A stretch of DNA of 64,000 nucleotides, from NCBI RefSeq assembly GCF_000738435.1, contig NZ_CP003984.1, positions 868,001 to 932,000 of the forward strand. The letters run 5' to 3'. A program made the translations under genes and the position numbers. Positions 7,673-16,590 of this stretch are shown piece after piece (position 1 is the stretch's first letter; each line of letters begins with the position of its first letter). This stretch comes from Planktomarina temperata RCA23 (GTDB lineage: Bacteria > Pseudomonadota > Alphaproteobacteria > Rhodobacterales > Rhodobacteraceae). The notes under the pieces were generated by a model. The model had not been told where the DNA came from. It saw only the letters and a program-made list of their open reading frames with translations, and searched no databases.

Positions 7673-8685
7673 AGCTTGAGGCCCAAAAGCGCGACTGCGT
7701 TGTCCTGATAGATTTTCTGCCGCGCCGCATCTGATATATCCATGCGATCAATAACGGCCATTGTGTCGCGGATATACATCGGCCCACCCTCAGGATCAAA
7801 AGGCGCGTCGGAGGCGAACATGACACGATCCTCGCTAAAGAATTCAATCGCATGCTCAATCGCCTTTTGCGAGCCAAAGCTTGCGGTGTCGGCGTAGAAT
7901 TCCTTGAAATACTCCAAATGGGGGCGTTTCAAGGCTTTGAGAACCTTCTGTAAATCCTTGGCTGTCGTGCGCGCGCCCATCTGATCCCAACCAGCGCCCA
8001 CACGACCTTCAAAGAAGGGGATCATGCCGCCAGCGTGATGGGTAATAATTTTTAGATTGGGATGACGATCAAAGGTGCCGGAAAACACAAGCCGTGCCAT
8101 CGCAGCTGAGGTTTCATAGGGCCAGCCGAAAGTCCACCAAATCTCATATTCCGACTGCTCTTCAGTCAAATAATCGGTGAAATTCGCACCCCGCGACGGA
8201 TGCATCCAGATTGGCTTTCCAGTGCTGGCCATATACTCAAAAAATGGGTCAAATTCGGGCAAATCAAGCGGCTTGCCCATTACATTGGTAAAAATCTGCA
8301 TGCCAACTGCGCCAAGATCTTCAATATTGCGGCGCGCGTCCTCAACCATTTTCTCGGGATTTGACATGATTGCGGTGCCAATAAAGCCGGGGAAGCGATC
8401 GGGATATTGCTGGCAAAGTTCAGCCATACTATCGGAGGCAATTGTCGCTAAATCGAGTGACTTTGCGGGATCTGCATATAATTCAAAGGGCGGCGACGCG
8501 AGCGATAAGATCTGGCAGTAATCTGGCCCGAACATATCCATAACTTCGAAACGGCGATCTAAATTGGTCATCATAGGCACTGCTTCAGACCGGCGTGTGA
8601 TATCCGTTGTGTGGCCCAAATGATCAATCAGCGCGTTATGAAAAGGCTTTGGCCAAATATGGGTAAAGACGTCTATTTTTTTCAT
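7669..8685 (-). CDS. Amidohydrolase of the ACMSD (aminocarboxymuconate-semialdehyde decarboxylase) family
   Basis: A 338 aa metal-dependent TIM-barrel enzyme of the amidohydrolase_2 group, whose members decarboxylate or hydrolyse ring-derived acids. Family marks are WMHPSRG at about residue 165, THHAGGMIPFF for further metal or catalytic histidines, and the aspartate in FASDAPFD near the C-terminus. The first metal motif, normally H-x-H, reads DVFTHIWP, so the first histidine is replaced by Phe7 while His9 remains. Either metal binding is altered or the substitution defines a subgroup. The gene overlaps the IclR gene and the aldehyde dehydrogenase gene by 4 bp each. Confidence 0.8.
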   Translation of the reverse strand: MKKIDVFTHIWPKPFHNALIDHLGHTTDITRRSEAVPMMTNLDRRFEVMDMFGPDYCQILSLASPPFELYADPAKSLDLATIASDSMAELCQQYPDRFPGFIGTAIMSNPEKMVEDARRNIEDLGAVGMQIFTNVMGKPLDLPEFDPFFEYMASTGKPIWMHPSRGANFTDYLTEEQSEYEIWWTFGWPYETSAAMARLVFSGTFDRHPNLKIITHHAGGMIPFFEGRVGAGWDQMGARTTAKDLQKVLKALKRPHLEYFKEFYADTASFGSQKAIEHAIEFFSEDRVMFASDAPFDPEGGPMYIRDTMAVIDRMDISDAARQKIYQDNAVALLGLKL

Positions 8686-9470
8686 CTGGTTTCCATTCTA
8701 TTTTCTTGAGCGCTGTGCTTGGTGTTGTCGGTGTCAATCAATTTCGCAGAGATACCTTGCGCCAGATCACGCACGCGGCTTGCAAGGTAAGTGGTTTGTT
8801 TTGGTGTGACTTCTGTCTCGGCGACCGTCATGCAAAGCGCAGCCGCCGGTGCGGAGCCTGCATCCAGAATGGGCGCTGCAATACCAACCACGCCGGGCGT
8901 TAATTCACCATAAGCAATCGCAACTCCTTCTTTGCGCACGCGGCGCAGGGTTGCGTGGATTTGATCAACAGTTTCACCGGCTCCCATTCGGGCAAATTCA
9001 GCCAGATTAGATCCCCCGATCTCCTCCTGCTCGCGTTTTGACAGCCAAGCCAAGATTGCCCGCGAGATCGCGCCGCGCGCTAAAGGCATCGGGCGTCCGC
9101 GCGGATAGCTTGTAACGGGTGCGCGCGCAGAAACGAGGGAGGAAACGCAAAGAATTTTGCGCCTGTACCAACGCACGAGAAAAGCGGAACATTGGGATTG
9201 CGCGGTGAGCTCCTCCAAAGCGCTTTGCCCGTGCGCGATCAATGGATCGGCCTTGCGCATCAAATAATCAAGTTCCGTCACGCGCGGCCCCAAGGAAAAC
9301 GCTGACCCTGAAACCGATGTCACTAAGCCGGTTTCACGCAGGGATTTAAGATAGCGATATAGCGTCGGCCGCGTGAAGCCAGTTTCTTTCATCATTTGCT
9401 CTGCGGTCCACTCAGGCCGTTCTTCAGAAAATAGCCCAAGCACGCCAAGCAATTTGTCCGCAGAATTCAT
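8682..9470 (-). CDS. IclR-family transcriptional regulator
   Basis: A 262 aa regulator. The N-terminal winged helix-turn-helix (about residues 5-65, with TAEQMMKETGFTRPTLYRYLKSL) is followed by the IclR effector domain (about 80-250) that binds small aromatic or keto acids. It lies inside the operon it probably controls, coupled by 4-bp overlaps to the TRAP permease before it and the amidohydrolase after it. The likely target is the 137 bp divergent region 12359-12495, which holds a 15-bp near-palindrome. Regulation is inferred from position. Confidence 0.87.
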   Translation of the reverse strand: MNSADKLLGVLGLFSEERPEWTAEQMMKETGFTRPTLYRYLKSLRETGLVTSVSGSAFSLGPRVTELDYLMRKADPLIAHGQSALEELTAQSQCSAFLVRWYRRKILCVSSLVSARAPVTSYPRGRPMPLARGAISRAILAWLSKREQEEIGGSNLAEFARMGAGETVDQIHATLRRVRKEGVAIAYGELTPGVVGIAAPILDAGSAPAAALCMTVAETEVTPKQTTYLASRVRDLAQGISAKLIDTDNTKHSAQENRMETR

Positions 9471-11401
9471 GTTAGCCTCTCTTGCCGGCGGCGATAGACA
9501 TCGTAAAGCATCAAAGCAAGGCCAAGCACGACGCCAAGTGCATCGGTGTAACCAGCCCCTGAAAAAGCATCTGACGGAATGAGCGCCAGAACGCCTGTGG
9601 CGCCAAACAAAATGCGCATGGAGGCGGAGAGCGGGCCGCTAAAATATCCCGCCAGCGCCGCCGAAATCAACCAAACCCCGAGACCCGCAGTCAAAATTGC
9701 AACCCCGATGGCCAAAGGGGTTCCGATCATGATCAAGGCAGGCGAGAATACGAAGAGAACCGGTATGACATATGCCAACCATCCAAAGCGCATAGCAGCC
9801 CAACCTGTTGCCATTGAAGGTGCCCTCGCGATTGAGGCCGCGGCAAAGGCTGCGAGTGCAATGGGTGGGGTAATCATTGACATCATACCGAAATAGAGCA
9901 CGTAAAGATGTGCCGCAATGGGCTCGACCCCAAGCTGAATGAGCGCAGGCGCGACCAAAGCTGCAAGCAAGACATAGACCCCGAGCGTCGGCAGTCCCAT
10001 GCCCAAGACGATGCACACGATTGCCGATAATGCCAGCAGTGCAATCAAGGATGATCCTCCGACCTGCACCAAAAGATAGGTCAGGTTGAAGCTGAGCCCG
10101 GTGATGTTCAAAACGCCGATGACAAAGCCGCTTGCGGCAGAAATAAGCAAAATTTCGACAACCGAATGGCCTGTCTTGGAAAAGGCGTTGAACACAGCCC
10201 GGATGCTTGGTCTCACACCGCCATAACCAATCATTAAGGATGTGATTGTCAGCGCAAGCGCGGCCCAAAGCGCCGCGCGCTCAGGTTGATATCGTTGCCA
10301 AAATAACAGGTAAATCAGCACTGCAAAAGCAAAGGCGAAATGCAGACCCGTCAATACTTTTCGCCCTGAAGGGATTTGATCCTTTGACACGGGGCGAATG
10401 CCAAGTTTGGCGGCTTCAAGATCCGCTTGAATGAACAACGAAACGTAATAGAGGAGCGCTGGGATAAGCGCTGCTGACACGATTGCAGAATATGGAACTG
10501 CCAGAAATTCAGCCATTAAGAAGGCCGCAGCCCCCATGACAGGCGGCATCAATTGCCCGCCCGTGGAGGCGACCGCTTCAATCGCGCCGGCCTTATGCGC
10601 GGGATAACCATCGTTCTTGATCATCGGGATCGTCACAACGCCTGTGCCCACAACATTTGCCACGGCAGAGCCTGAGATGGAACCGAACAAGCCAGAGGCG
10701 AGCACTGAGATTTTCATTGATCCACCACGATATCGCCCCATCCCAATCATCGCAGCATCTGTGAAAAAAGTAGTCCCGCCTGTGACGCCAAGCAAAACAC
10801 CAAAGAAGATAAAGGCGACCACGATGGTTGTGGCGACAGACATGGGCAAGCCAAGGATGCCGTTTGAGTCTACAGCCATATAGCCTGCAAGCAATTGCCA
10901 GTTCTGTGCGCGGCCCTGAAGTCTTCCGGGGAAGAGATCGCCAAATAAAGCGTAAAACAGGAAAGCCATAATGATGATGACTAAAGCCCATCCACAGGCG
11001 CGCCGCAGGGCTTCGAGCGTCAATAGAACAATGAGCACGCTGGGGATCCAAAGCTCTGGTGGGCGTGAGAAAATCATCAACACCAGGTCAGGATAACGCA
11101 CTGCAATATATCCAACGGCAATCAAGCTGATCAAAGCCAGTACCACATCGTACCAGGGCGCCTTTGGGCGGTTTATGCCACGTCTGAACGGCAGCGTCAA
11201 AAACGCCAATGCCAAAGTCAAAGCCAACATCGCCGCAAAGAATTGCTGAGGATAAAGATCAAGACCGATTTGGCGCTGGAACGACATCGCCCAGCCTATG
11301 GCCATCAAGGTCAGCAGAGCCGCCAGCGCATTGCTGAGCGTGCTCCACCCCCCAGGCAAGAGGCCGCGAACGCCCTCTTGAATTTGCGCGGTGTCTTTCA
11401 T
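9467..11401 (-). CDS. TAXI-type TRAP transporter permease, fused DctQ-DctM
   Basis: A 644 aa membrane protein in which the small (4TM) and large (12TM) TRAP subunits are fused, the usual form for TAXI systems. The N-terminal quarter carries the DctQ-like helices. The DctM part begins about residue 150 and contains GLFGSISGSAVANVVGTG, the signature of the large subunit, and ASTGGQLMPPVMGAAAF. It imports a carboxylate-type substrate driven by an ion gradient together with the binding protein encoded just upstream (6 bp gap). The ATG overlaps nothing upstream; its stop overlaps the IclR start. Confidence 0.9.
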   Translation of the reverse strand: MKDTAQIQEGVRGLLPGGWSTLSNALAALLTLMAIGWAMSFQRQIGLDLYPQQFFAAMLALTLALAFLTLPFRRGINRPKAPWYDVVLALISLIAVGYIAVRYPDLVLMIFSRPPELWIPSVLIVLLTLEALRRACGWALVIIIMAFLFYALFGDLFPGRLQGRAQNWQLLAGYMAVDSNGILGLPMSVATTIVVAFIFFGVLLGVTGGTTFFTDAAMIGMGRYRGGSMKISVLASGLFGSISGSAVANVVGTGVVTIPMIKNDGYPAHKAGAIEAVASTGGQLMPPVMGAAAFLMAEFLAVPYSAIVSAALIPALLYYVSLFIQADLEAAKLGIRPVSKDQIPSGRKVLTGLHFAFAFAVLIYLLFWQRYQPERAALWAALALTITSLMIGYGGVRPSIRAVFNAFSKTGHSVVEILLISAASGFVIGVLNITGLSFNLTYLLVQVGGSSLIALLALSAIVCIVLGMGLPTLGVYVLLAALVAPALIQLGVEPIAAHLYVLYFGMMSMITPPIALAAFAAASIARAPSMATGWAAMRFGWLAYVIPVLFVFSPALIMIGTPLAIGVAILTAGLGVWLISAALAGYFSGPLSASMRILFGATGVLALIPSDAFSGAGYTDALGVVLGLALMLYDVYRRRQERLT

Positions 11402-11407
11402 CGACGT

Positions 11408-12358
11408 TTATTTCAACCCGACTTCTTCATAAAAACGGATCGCACCGGGATGGAATTCTGAAATGCCGATGTCTCCGCGCATGTCAGCCGGTTTGAACGC
11501 GCGCATAGGTGGGAATGTTTCACCCATGACTTTGCCCTGCTCATACATCGCTTTGGCCATTTGGTAGACCGCCTCATCTGAAGCACCTGCATGCGTAAAG
11601 ACAACTTGCGGGAAAGCGATGTAAGTATCATCTTCCAGAACCCCTGGCATTGCGCCCGCTTTGAGCTCTTTGAAGAAGGCCGTTGGCCAATGCGCACGCG
11701 CCGCCGCAAGGGCCGCATCGCTGGTGTCATCTACGCCTAAAGCACGCAAACCACCCACGGCGGCATCTGCTTCACGCACCTTGCCAGCGCCATGCGCAAA
11801 GATGAACCCGACCGTATCGCCCGCCATAAAGGCATTTGCGCCCGCAACCACAGAGGCCACCGAAACCTGTTCAACATCATCGCGTGTCATGCCTGCTGTG
11901 GCATAAAATGCAGAGAGCTGAGGCAAAATCGTATTCTGCGCGGTATATCCATCGGTCATGGCTTTACCGCGTAAATCGCCAACTGTCATGATATCGCTGT
12001 CTTTGCGCACAAAGATGGCCTCGACCAAAGGTTGCAACTGACCAACGACGCGGATGTTTTCATTCTTATTACCGTTCCACCAGGCCTCGCCCGTGATCGA
12101 ATAATTCACCTCTTGCAGGTTCGCCACGCCGAATTCGATGCCACCGTCATTGACGAAGGGAATGAACTGGTTTGGGCTTGTTGCGGGTTGAATCGTCGTG
12201 TTGAGACCGTTTGCATTCGCCGCATTCGCGACCGCGGTTCCTATATTATGGAACAGAGATCCCGGATTGGACGTCGCAATTCCAACGTTCTGCGCAGATG
12301 CGGTGCTCCCCACGAGCGCGGCCACACTAAAGGCGGCGGCTGTACATAAAAATTTCAT
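11408..12358 (-). CDS. TAXI-family TRAP transporter solute-binding protein
   Basis: A 316 aa periplasmic binding protein. The start at 12358 is chosen because it gives a clean signal peptide (MKFLCTAAAFSVAALVGSTASAQ) and sits 8 nt after GGGAGG; an in-frame ATG 25 codons upstream lacks both. The mature protein starts NVGIATSNPGSLFHNIGTAVA, the TAXI fold opening, with the Asn/Gly-rich ligand loop. It is the first gene of the six-gene operon ending at 4701 and feeds the fused permease downstream. The ligand is unknown; the operon suggests an aromatic or 2-oxo acid. Confidence 0.87.
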   Translation of the reverse strand: MKFLCTAAAFSVAALVGSTASAQNVGIATSNPGSLFHNIGTAVANAANANGLNTTIQPATSPNQFIPFVNDGGIEFGVANLQEVNYSITGEAWWNGNKNENIRVVGQLQPLVEAIFVRKDSDIMTVGDLRGKAMTDGYTAQNTILPQLSAFYATAGMTRDDVEQVSVASVVAGANAFMAGDTVGFIFAHGAGKVREADAAVGGLRALGVDDTSDAALAAARAHWPTAFFKELKAGAMPGVLEDDTYIAFPQVVFTHAGASDEAVYQMAKAMYEQGKVMGETFPPMRAFKPADMRGDIGISEFHPGAIRFYEEVGLK

Positions 12359-12378
12359 TAGTAATCCTCCCAGATTGT

Positions 12379-12394
12379 CTTCGGTTTGCCGAAG
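12379..12394 (-). promoter_or_regulatory. Small hairpin CTTCGG-TTTG-CCGAAG in the leader of the TAXI operon
   Basis: A perfect 6-bp stem with a 4-nt loop, 20 bp before the TAXI binding-protein start and just upstream of its ribosome binding site. It may be an operator half or an mRNA leader structure. Confidence 0.3.
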
Positions 12395-12407
12395 TAAACT
12401 CTTAAAA

Positions 12408-12422
12408 TCCCACAATGTGAGA
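12408..12422. promoter_or_regulatory. Candidate regulator binding site between divergent catabolic genes
   Basis: TCCCACAATGTGAGA is a 15-bp near-palindrome (six of seven pairs match around a central A). It sits in the 137 bp gap between the TAXI operon and the ThDP enzyme gene, where the IclR regulator encoded in the operon would be expected to bind. No published consensus is matched. Confidence 0.35.
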
Positions 12423-12495
12423 TTATCCACCAAATTACTTGAATTTTGCGATCCGACAAGGCCTAATAAACTTATTCAGGCGCAAGGGATAAGAG

Positions 12496-14190
12496 ATGGA
12501 CCATAGTCACGAACAAACGGGCGCGGAGTCTTTGCTGGAGGGGCTGTCGCAATCTGGCATTCAATATATGTTCGCAAATGCCGGTACGGATTTTCCGCCG
12601 ATCATCGAAGCTCTCGCGCGGCGTGATCCATCTGCGGCGCCTGTTGCATTGACGATACCGCATGAAACCGCCGCCGTCGCAATGGCTCACGGCGCTTACT
12701 TGGTCACAGGTCGCGCCCAGGCGGTGATGGTGCATGTGAATGTGGGGCTCGCCAATTCCGTGATGGGTGTGATCAACGCGGCGTCTGACAATATCCCGAT
12801 GTTGGTCATGTCAGGTCGCACACCGATTTCAGAGCGCGGCCGCAAGGGCGCGCGAATGACGCCGATCCAATATGGTCAAGAGATGTTTGACCAGACGTCT
12901 CTCGTTCGGGATTTGGTGAAATATAGTTACGAAATGCGCTATCCTGAGCAGGGAAAACAACTTGTTATGCGAGCCATGTCATTGGCAACCTCTGAGCCTC
13001 AAGGCCCCGTTTACCTCTCACTCCCGAAAGAACCTTTGTCCGAAATAGTGCCAGAAATCACGCAAACGCATCATCCGATGCCACCCTCTGCGACCAAGAT
13101 CTTGCCCGATCCAGAGGCCATCATCAAACTTGCGCGTCTTCTTGAAACGGCCTCGAACCCCGTGATCATTTGCCAGCGCGGTGACACTGAAGGGCGTCTT
13201 TCGAGGGCGCTTTCAACCCTTGCAGCGAAACATGGGATTGCGGTGTTTGAACCTTTTTTGCTGCGCAATGTCCTGCCGTCAAACGATCCGGCTTTGCAGG
13301 GCTATCATGCCAGCGGGCCAAGTGATGCCGACCTTATTATCGTCCTTGATAGTGATACACCATGGATTGAGGCAACCAATGCCCCAGGTCCAGAAACCAT
13401 TGTCGTACACATTGGCCCGGATCCTCATTTCGCGCGTATGCCAGTGCGTGGATTTAGGACCGATCTTGCCATTTCGTCAGATTCTGTCGAGGCGATTCTC
13501 GCAGTTGACCGCGCGGCGCGGGCACCGTCGGCAGCCGGACAGCGCAGCAAAGCTCTTGCGCAATCGGCAACGCAGAGGCGGGACGCGGCCCAAGTCAAAG
13601 CCAAGGCAGGCGATACAAATCCAATGAGCGCTGAATGGATCAGCCACTGCGTGTCTGAGATAATGGACGAGGAGGCCGTTGCATTTTCTGAATTGGGCCT
13701 ATTGCCCGCATATATGACACTGAAGGGGCCGAACAGGCTGTTCAATAACGTCCACGCAGGAGGGCTGGGCTGGGCGATGCCTGCCGCGCTTGGCGCGCAA
13801 TTGATGCGACCGGACCGGCTGACAATCGCATGTATGGGTGATGGCAGTTATATGTTCGCCAATCCCGTGGCTTGCCACCAAATCGCAGAGGCTTTGCGCC
13901 TGCCCATTCTCACGATCATCAAGAATAATGCAATGTGGAATGCTGTGCGCCGGTCTGTGGTGAATGGCTATCCTGACGGTTCGGCTGCGATGTCAAACAC
14001 CGTTCCTTTGACTTCGCTTGAACCGCTTCCAGACTTCGCTGCCATCGCGCGCGCGTCACGGGCGCATGCCGAACGGATCGAAGATGGGCGCGAGCTGCCG
14101 GCGGCGCTCCAACGTGCAGTTGGCATCATAAGAACCGAAAAGCGCCAGGTACTGCTTGATCTACGCTGTGCCGTCTCAGACATGCATTAA
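12496..14190 (+). CDS. Thiamine diphosphate-dependent enzyme (acetolactate synthase / benzoylformate decarboxylase type)
   Basis: A 564 aa ThDP enzyme of the POX/ALS superfamily. The catalytic glutamate that activates the cofactor is Glu57 (PHETAAVAMAHG). The central domain (about 190-330) is the FAD/nucleotide-like domain of the family. The ThDP/Mg motif starts GDG at 448-450 and ends with NN about 28 residues later (TIIKNN). It lacks the features of a biosynthetic acetolactate synthase locus (no small subunit), and it is divergent from a transport and catabolic operon with an aldehyde dehydrogenase. A 2-oxo-acid decarboxylase role is therefore most likely. Confidence 0.83.
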   Translation: MDHSHEQTGAESLLEGLSQSGIQYMFANAGTDFPPIIEALARRDPSAAPVALTIPHETAAVAMAHGAYLVTGRAQAVMVHVNVGLANSVMGVINAASDNIPMLVMSGRTPISERGRKGARMTPIQYGQEMFDQTSLVRDLVKYSYEMRYPEQGKQLVMRAMSLATSEPQGPVYLSLPKEPLSEIVPEITQTHHPMPPSATKILPDPEAIIKLARLLETASNPVIICQRGDTEGRLSRALSTLAAKHGIAVFEPFLLRNVLPSNDPALQGYHASGPSDADLIIVLDSDTPWIEATNAPGPETIVVHIGPDPHFARMPVRGFRTDLAISSDSVEAILAVDRAARAPSAAGQRSKALAQSATQRRDAAQVKAKAGDTNPMSAEWISHCVSEIMDEEAVAFSELGLLPAYMTLKGPNRLFNNVHAGGLGWAMPAALGAQLMRPDRLTIACMGDGSYMFANPVACHQIAEALRLPILTIIKNNAMWNAVRRSVVNGYPDGSAAMSNTVPLTSLEPLPDFAAIARASRAHAERIEDGRELPAALQRAVGIIRTEKRQVLLDLRCAVSDMH

Positions 14191-14264
14191 CCACATTGCA
14201 GGAGGATGCCAGCCTGTGTGGGGGTGCTGCGGCCGTGTGAGCTGCCTGGGCCTTTGGTTTTGTC

Positions 14265-15788
14265 CTAGTCTTTTGGCTTCTTGCTGAAATCTGCGACTTC
14301 GTCAAAAGAGACCCCCATCTGATCCCCAATTTTCTTGAGCAGAGGCAATTGGACGGCCATATCCATGATGGAGTCCATCGCCAGCCCGACCGGATCACTT
14401 TTTCCACCAGAGCTCACCCCATGACCCATGCCAGAGATATGATTCACGTTGATAGACTTTATCTTCTCTGCTGGCTTCACCATTTCAGTGATGATTTTGG
14501 GCATGGCGTTGAGCCGGCTTTTCTCCAGCTCCATCGCGATCATATTGTCAGACCGGGCATTTTCTGCCTCAATATGCGCGCGATTGGCTTCCGATTGGGC
14601 AATCTGTGCGGCTTTTTCTGCGGCCGCCAACTCGCGAATGGCCGCCGCTTTATCTTTTGCTGTGGATTTCTCATTTTCCGCGGCAATCGATGCGCGCAGC
14701 GCCGTATTTGCGGCTTCAGATTGTGCCGATAGTTTCGCCAATTCAGCCCGGCGATTGGCCTCGGCGATGGCGCGGGTTGTGCCAATCGTTTCATGGGCTT
14801 TGACCGCCTCTGCACGGGCGAGATCCGCCGAGGCCTGCGCTTTGCTTTCTTCAGTGCTTTTGGCAGAAACGGCGATTTTACTCTCTTGCTCGGCGATCAG
14901 GATATCGCGTTCCCGTTCGACCTCAGCTTTTTGAATGAATGTCTCCATTTGGATTTTTGCTTCACTTGAGGCCCGCTCACTTTCGGCCTTTTGCCGTGCG
15001 ATTTCAGAAATTTGTGCCGCAGCGAGGGTTTCAATCTCTTGTTGTTGCGCGATTTGCGCCCGGCGTTCTTCGAGATCAATCTCCAGGCTCTTGCGTGAGG
15101 CTTCCATCGCTGCACGGCGAACAGAGACTTCGCTATCGGCATGGATTTCGGCGCGTTCTTTCTTCGATTTGGCAATCACCTCAGCAAGTTTGCGCATGCC
15201 TACGGCGTTGAAAGCATTATTTTCATCAAGCGCGGAGAAGGGAGTTTGATCCAGGCCAGTTAGGGACACACTGTCCAATTGCAACCCGTAACGCGCCAAA
15301 GTGTCTTTCAACCCGTCGCGCACATCGGCCACAAATTGGGCGCGATTTTCGTGCAATTCATCCATGGTCATTCGCGCTGCGACAGAGCGGAGCGCGTCAA
15401 CCATCATGCCATCAATCAGATTGCGAAGCTCATCGCGTTGGAATGTGCGTTTTCCTAAGGTTTGCGCGGCGCGTGTGATCGCATCGGCATTGGGGGATAC
15501 GGACACATAAAACTCCGCGCCGACATCGACCCGCAAACGATCTTGCGTAATCAATGAGGCCTCCCCATGACGGCTGACGTCCAGGCGCAGGGTTTGCATA
15601 TTGATGCGGCTGATTTCGTGAAAATAGGGGATTGCAATGACCCCGCCATCAATCACAACGCGCCGACCACCGATCCCGGTTCGCAGGAGGGCCACTTCAT
15701 TTGTGGCACGGTCATACCACCATGCTGCAAGGGCAATGAAAACGGCCACACAGATGACCACGAGAATTATCCAGCCTAAGAAACTCAT
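14265..15788 (-). CDS. Flotillin / SPFH-domain membrane protein (YqiK-like)
   Basis: A 507 aa protein with one N-terminal membrane anchor (about 3-25), an SPFH/band-7 domain (about 28-220, with RLRVDVGAEFYVSV), and a long Ala/Glu/Lys-rich coiled coil (about 225-440) of flotillin type. Flotillins scaffold ordered membrane patches. The start has a strong AAGGAG site 9 nt upstream. It begins 11 bp after the SDR stop on the same strand, so it is probably the last gene of the ABC/aldehyde dehydrogenase operon. The usual NfeD partner gene is not next to it. Confidence 0.88.
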   Translation of the reverse strand: MSFLGWIILVVICVAVFIALAAWWYDRATNEVALLRTGIGGRRVVIDGGVIAIPYFHEISRINMQTLRLDVSRHGEASLITQDRLRVDVGAEFYVSVSPNADAITRAAQTLGKRTFQRDELRNLIDGMMVDALRSVAARMTMDELHENRAQFVADVRDGLKDTLARYGLQLDSVSLTGLDQTPFSALDENNAFNAVGMRKLAEVIAKSKKERAEIHADSEVSVRRAAMEASRKSLEIDLEERRAQIAQQQEIETLAAAQISEIARQKAESERASSEAKIQMETFIQKAEVERERDILIAEQESKIAVSAKSTEESKAQASADLARAEAVKAHETIGTTRAIAEANRRAELAKLSAQSEAANTALRASIAAENEKSTAKDKAAAIRELAAAEKAAQIAQSEANRAHIEAENARSDNMIAMELEKSRLNAMPKIITEMVKPAEKIKSINVNHISGMGHGVSSGGKSDPVGLAMDSIMDMAVQLPLLKKIGDQMGVSFDEVADFSKKPKD

Positions 15789-15799
15789 ATTCTCTCTCC

Positions 15800-16588
15800 T
15801 TATAAACTATGCTTATTGCACAGAATGTTTGACGCCATGCCGCCGTCTGTCGGGATATTTGTCCCGCGAATCCAGCTGGTCATGTCACTTAACAAAAACA
15901 TAATCACGGGCGCGATGTCTTCCGCGCGGCCCGGGCGGTCCATGATCCGACGATCCTCCTCCGCCCGGGCTCCCAGGGTTTGGAGGAAATCATCAAGAAT
16001 TGGAGTATCGACGGGGCCGGGGCTGACGCAATTCATGCGGATGCCCCTGTCTCGCCAGGTCCATCGGTTTTGCATGGTCCAAGCGATAAGCGCTTCTTTC
16101 GAAAAGAAATAGCTTCGCCCGCCGTCAGATGTGACGTTCCATTGCGCGATGAATGCGTCAAGATTGTAGAAATCTAAATGCTCGGCGGCTTTGATCGCAT
16201 CGACAGAGTCGGGCCAGCCCATCCCGGCGAGTGAGGCGACATTCACAATGCTGGCACCCTCCGCGAGTTTTGGGATGAGCCCATAAGTTAAGCGTTTCAA
16301 ACCAACGAGGTTCACCCGAAGCAGCAGGTCTGCAGTCTTGGTGGGAGGCAGGCCGGCATTATTGACCAACCCGTCAATCCTATCGGGTAAGACATCAATA
16401 AGCGCGTCGATTGCGCGGGGGTCGGACAGATCTGCGCGATAGAATTCTTCAACATGGTCGAAGTTTTTGGTCATATCTATCCCGAGCACCTCTGCCCCTT
16501 GCTCCGTTAAACGGCGCGCTGTCTCCCAACCAATGCCAGAAGAGGAGCCCGTGACGACAATGCGTTTTCCTTTGACTAAATCGCGCAT
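15800..16588 (-). CDS. Short-chain dehydrogenase similar to coniferyl-alcohol dehydrogenase
   Basis: A 262 aa SDR. The start at 16588 (MRDLVKGKRIVVTG) is preferred over an ATG 17 codons upstream inside the aldehyde dehydrogenase gene; it lies 2 bp after that gene's stop. NAD-binding GSSSGIG at 15-21, NNAGLP, and active-site Tyr/Lys in YFFSK are present. The sequence around ISPGPVDTPI-like and INIPVDGG-like positions, and the long insertion before the YxxxK motif, resemble Pseudomonas CalA. An alcohol/aldehyde step on lignin-type aromatics fits the neighbouring vanillin-type aldehyde dehydrogenase. Confidence 0.78.
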   Translation of the reverse strand: MRDLVKGKRIVVTGSSSGIGWETARRLTEQGAEVLGIDMTKNFDHVEEFYRADLSDPRAIDALIDVLPDRIDGLVNNAGLPPTKTADLLLRVNLVGLKRLTYGLIPKLAEGASIVNVASLAGMGWPDSVDAIKAAEHLDFYNLDAFIAQWNVTSDGGRSYFFSKEALIAWTMQNRWTWRDRGIRMNCVSPGPVDTPILDDFLQTLGARAEEDRRIMDRPGRAEDIAPVIMFLLSDMTSWIRGTNIPTDGGMASNILCNKHSL

Positions 16589-16590
16589 GA

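Noticed and set aside
12359-12433. N-terminal extension of the TAXI binding protein by 25 codons
   Set aside because: It lacks a ribosome binding site, would bury the signal peptide and would cover the regulatory region; the start at 12358 has both features.
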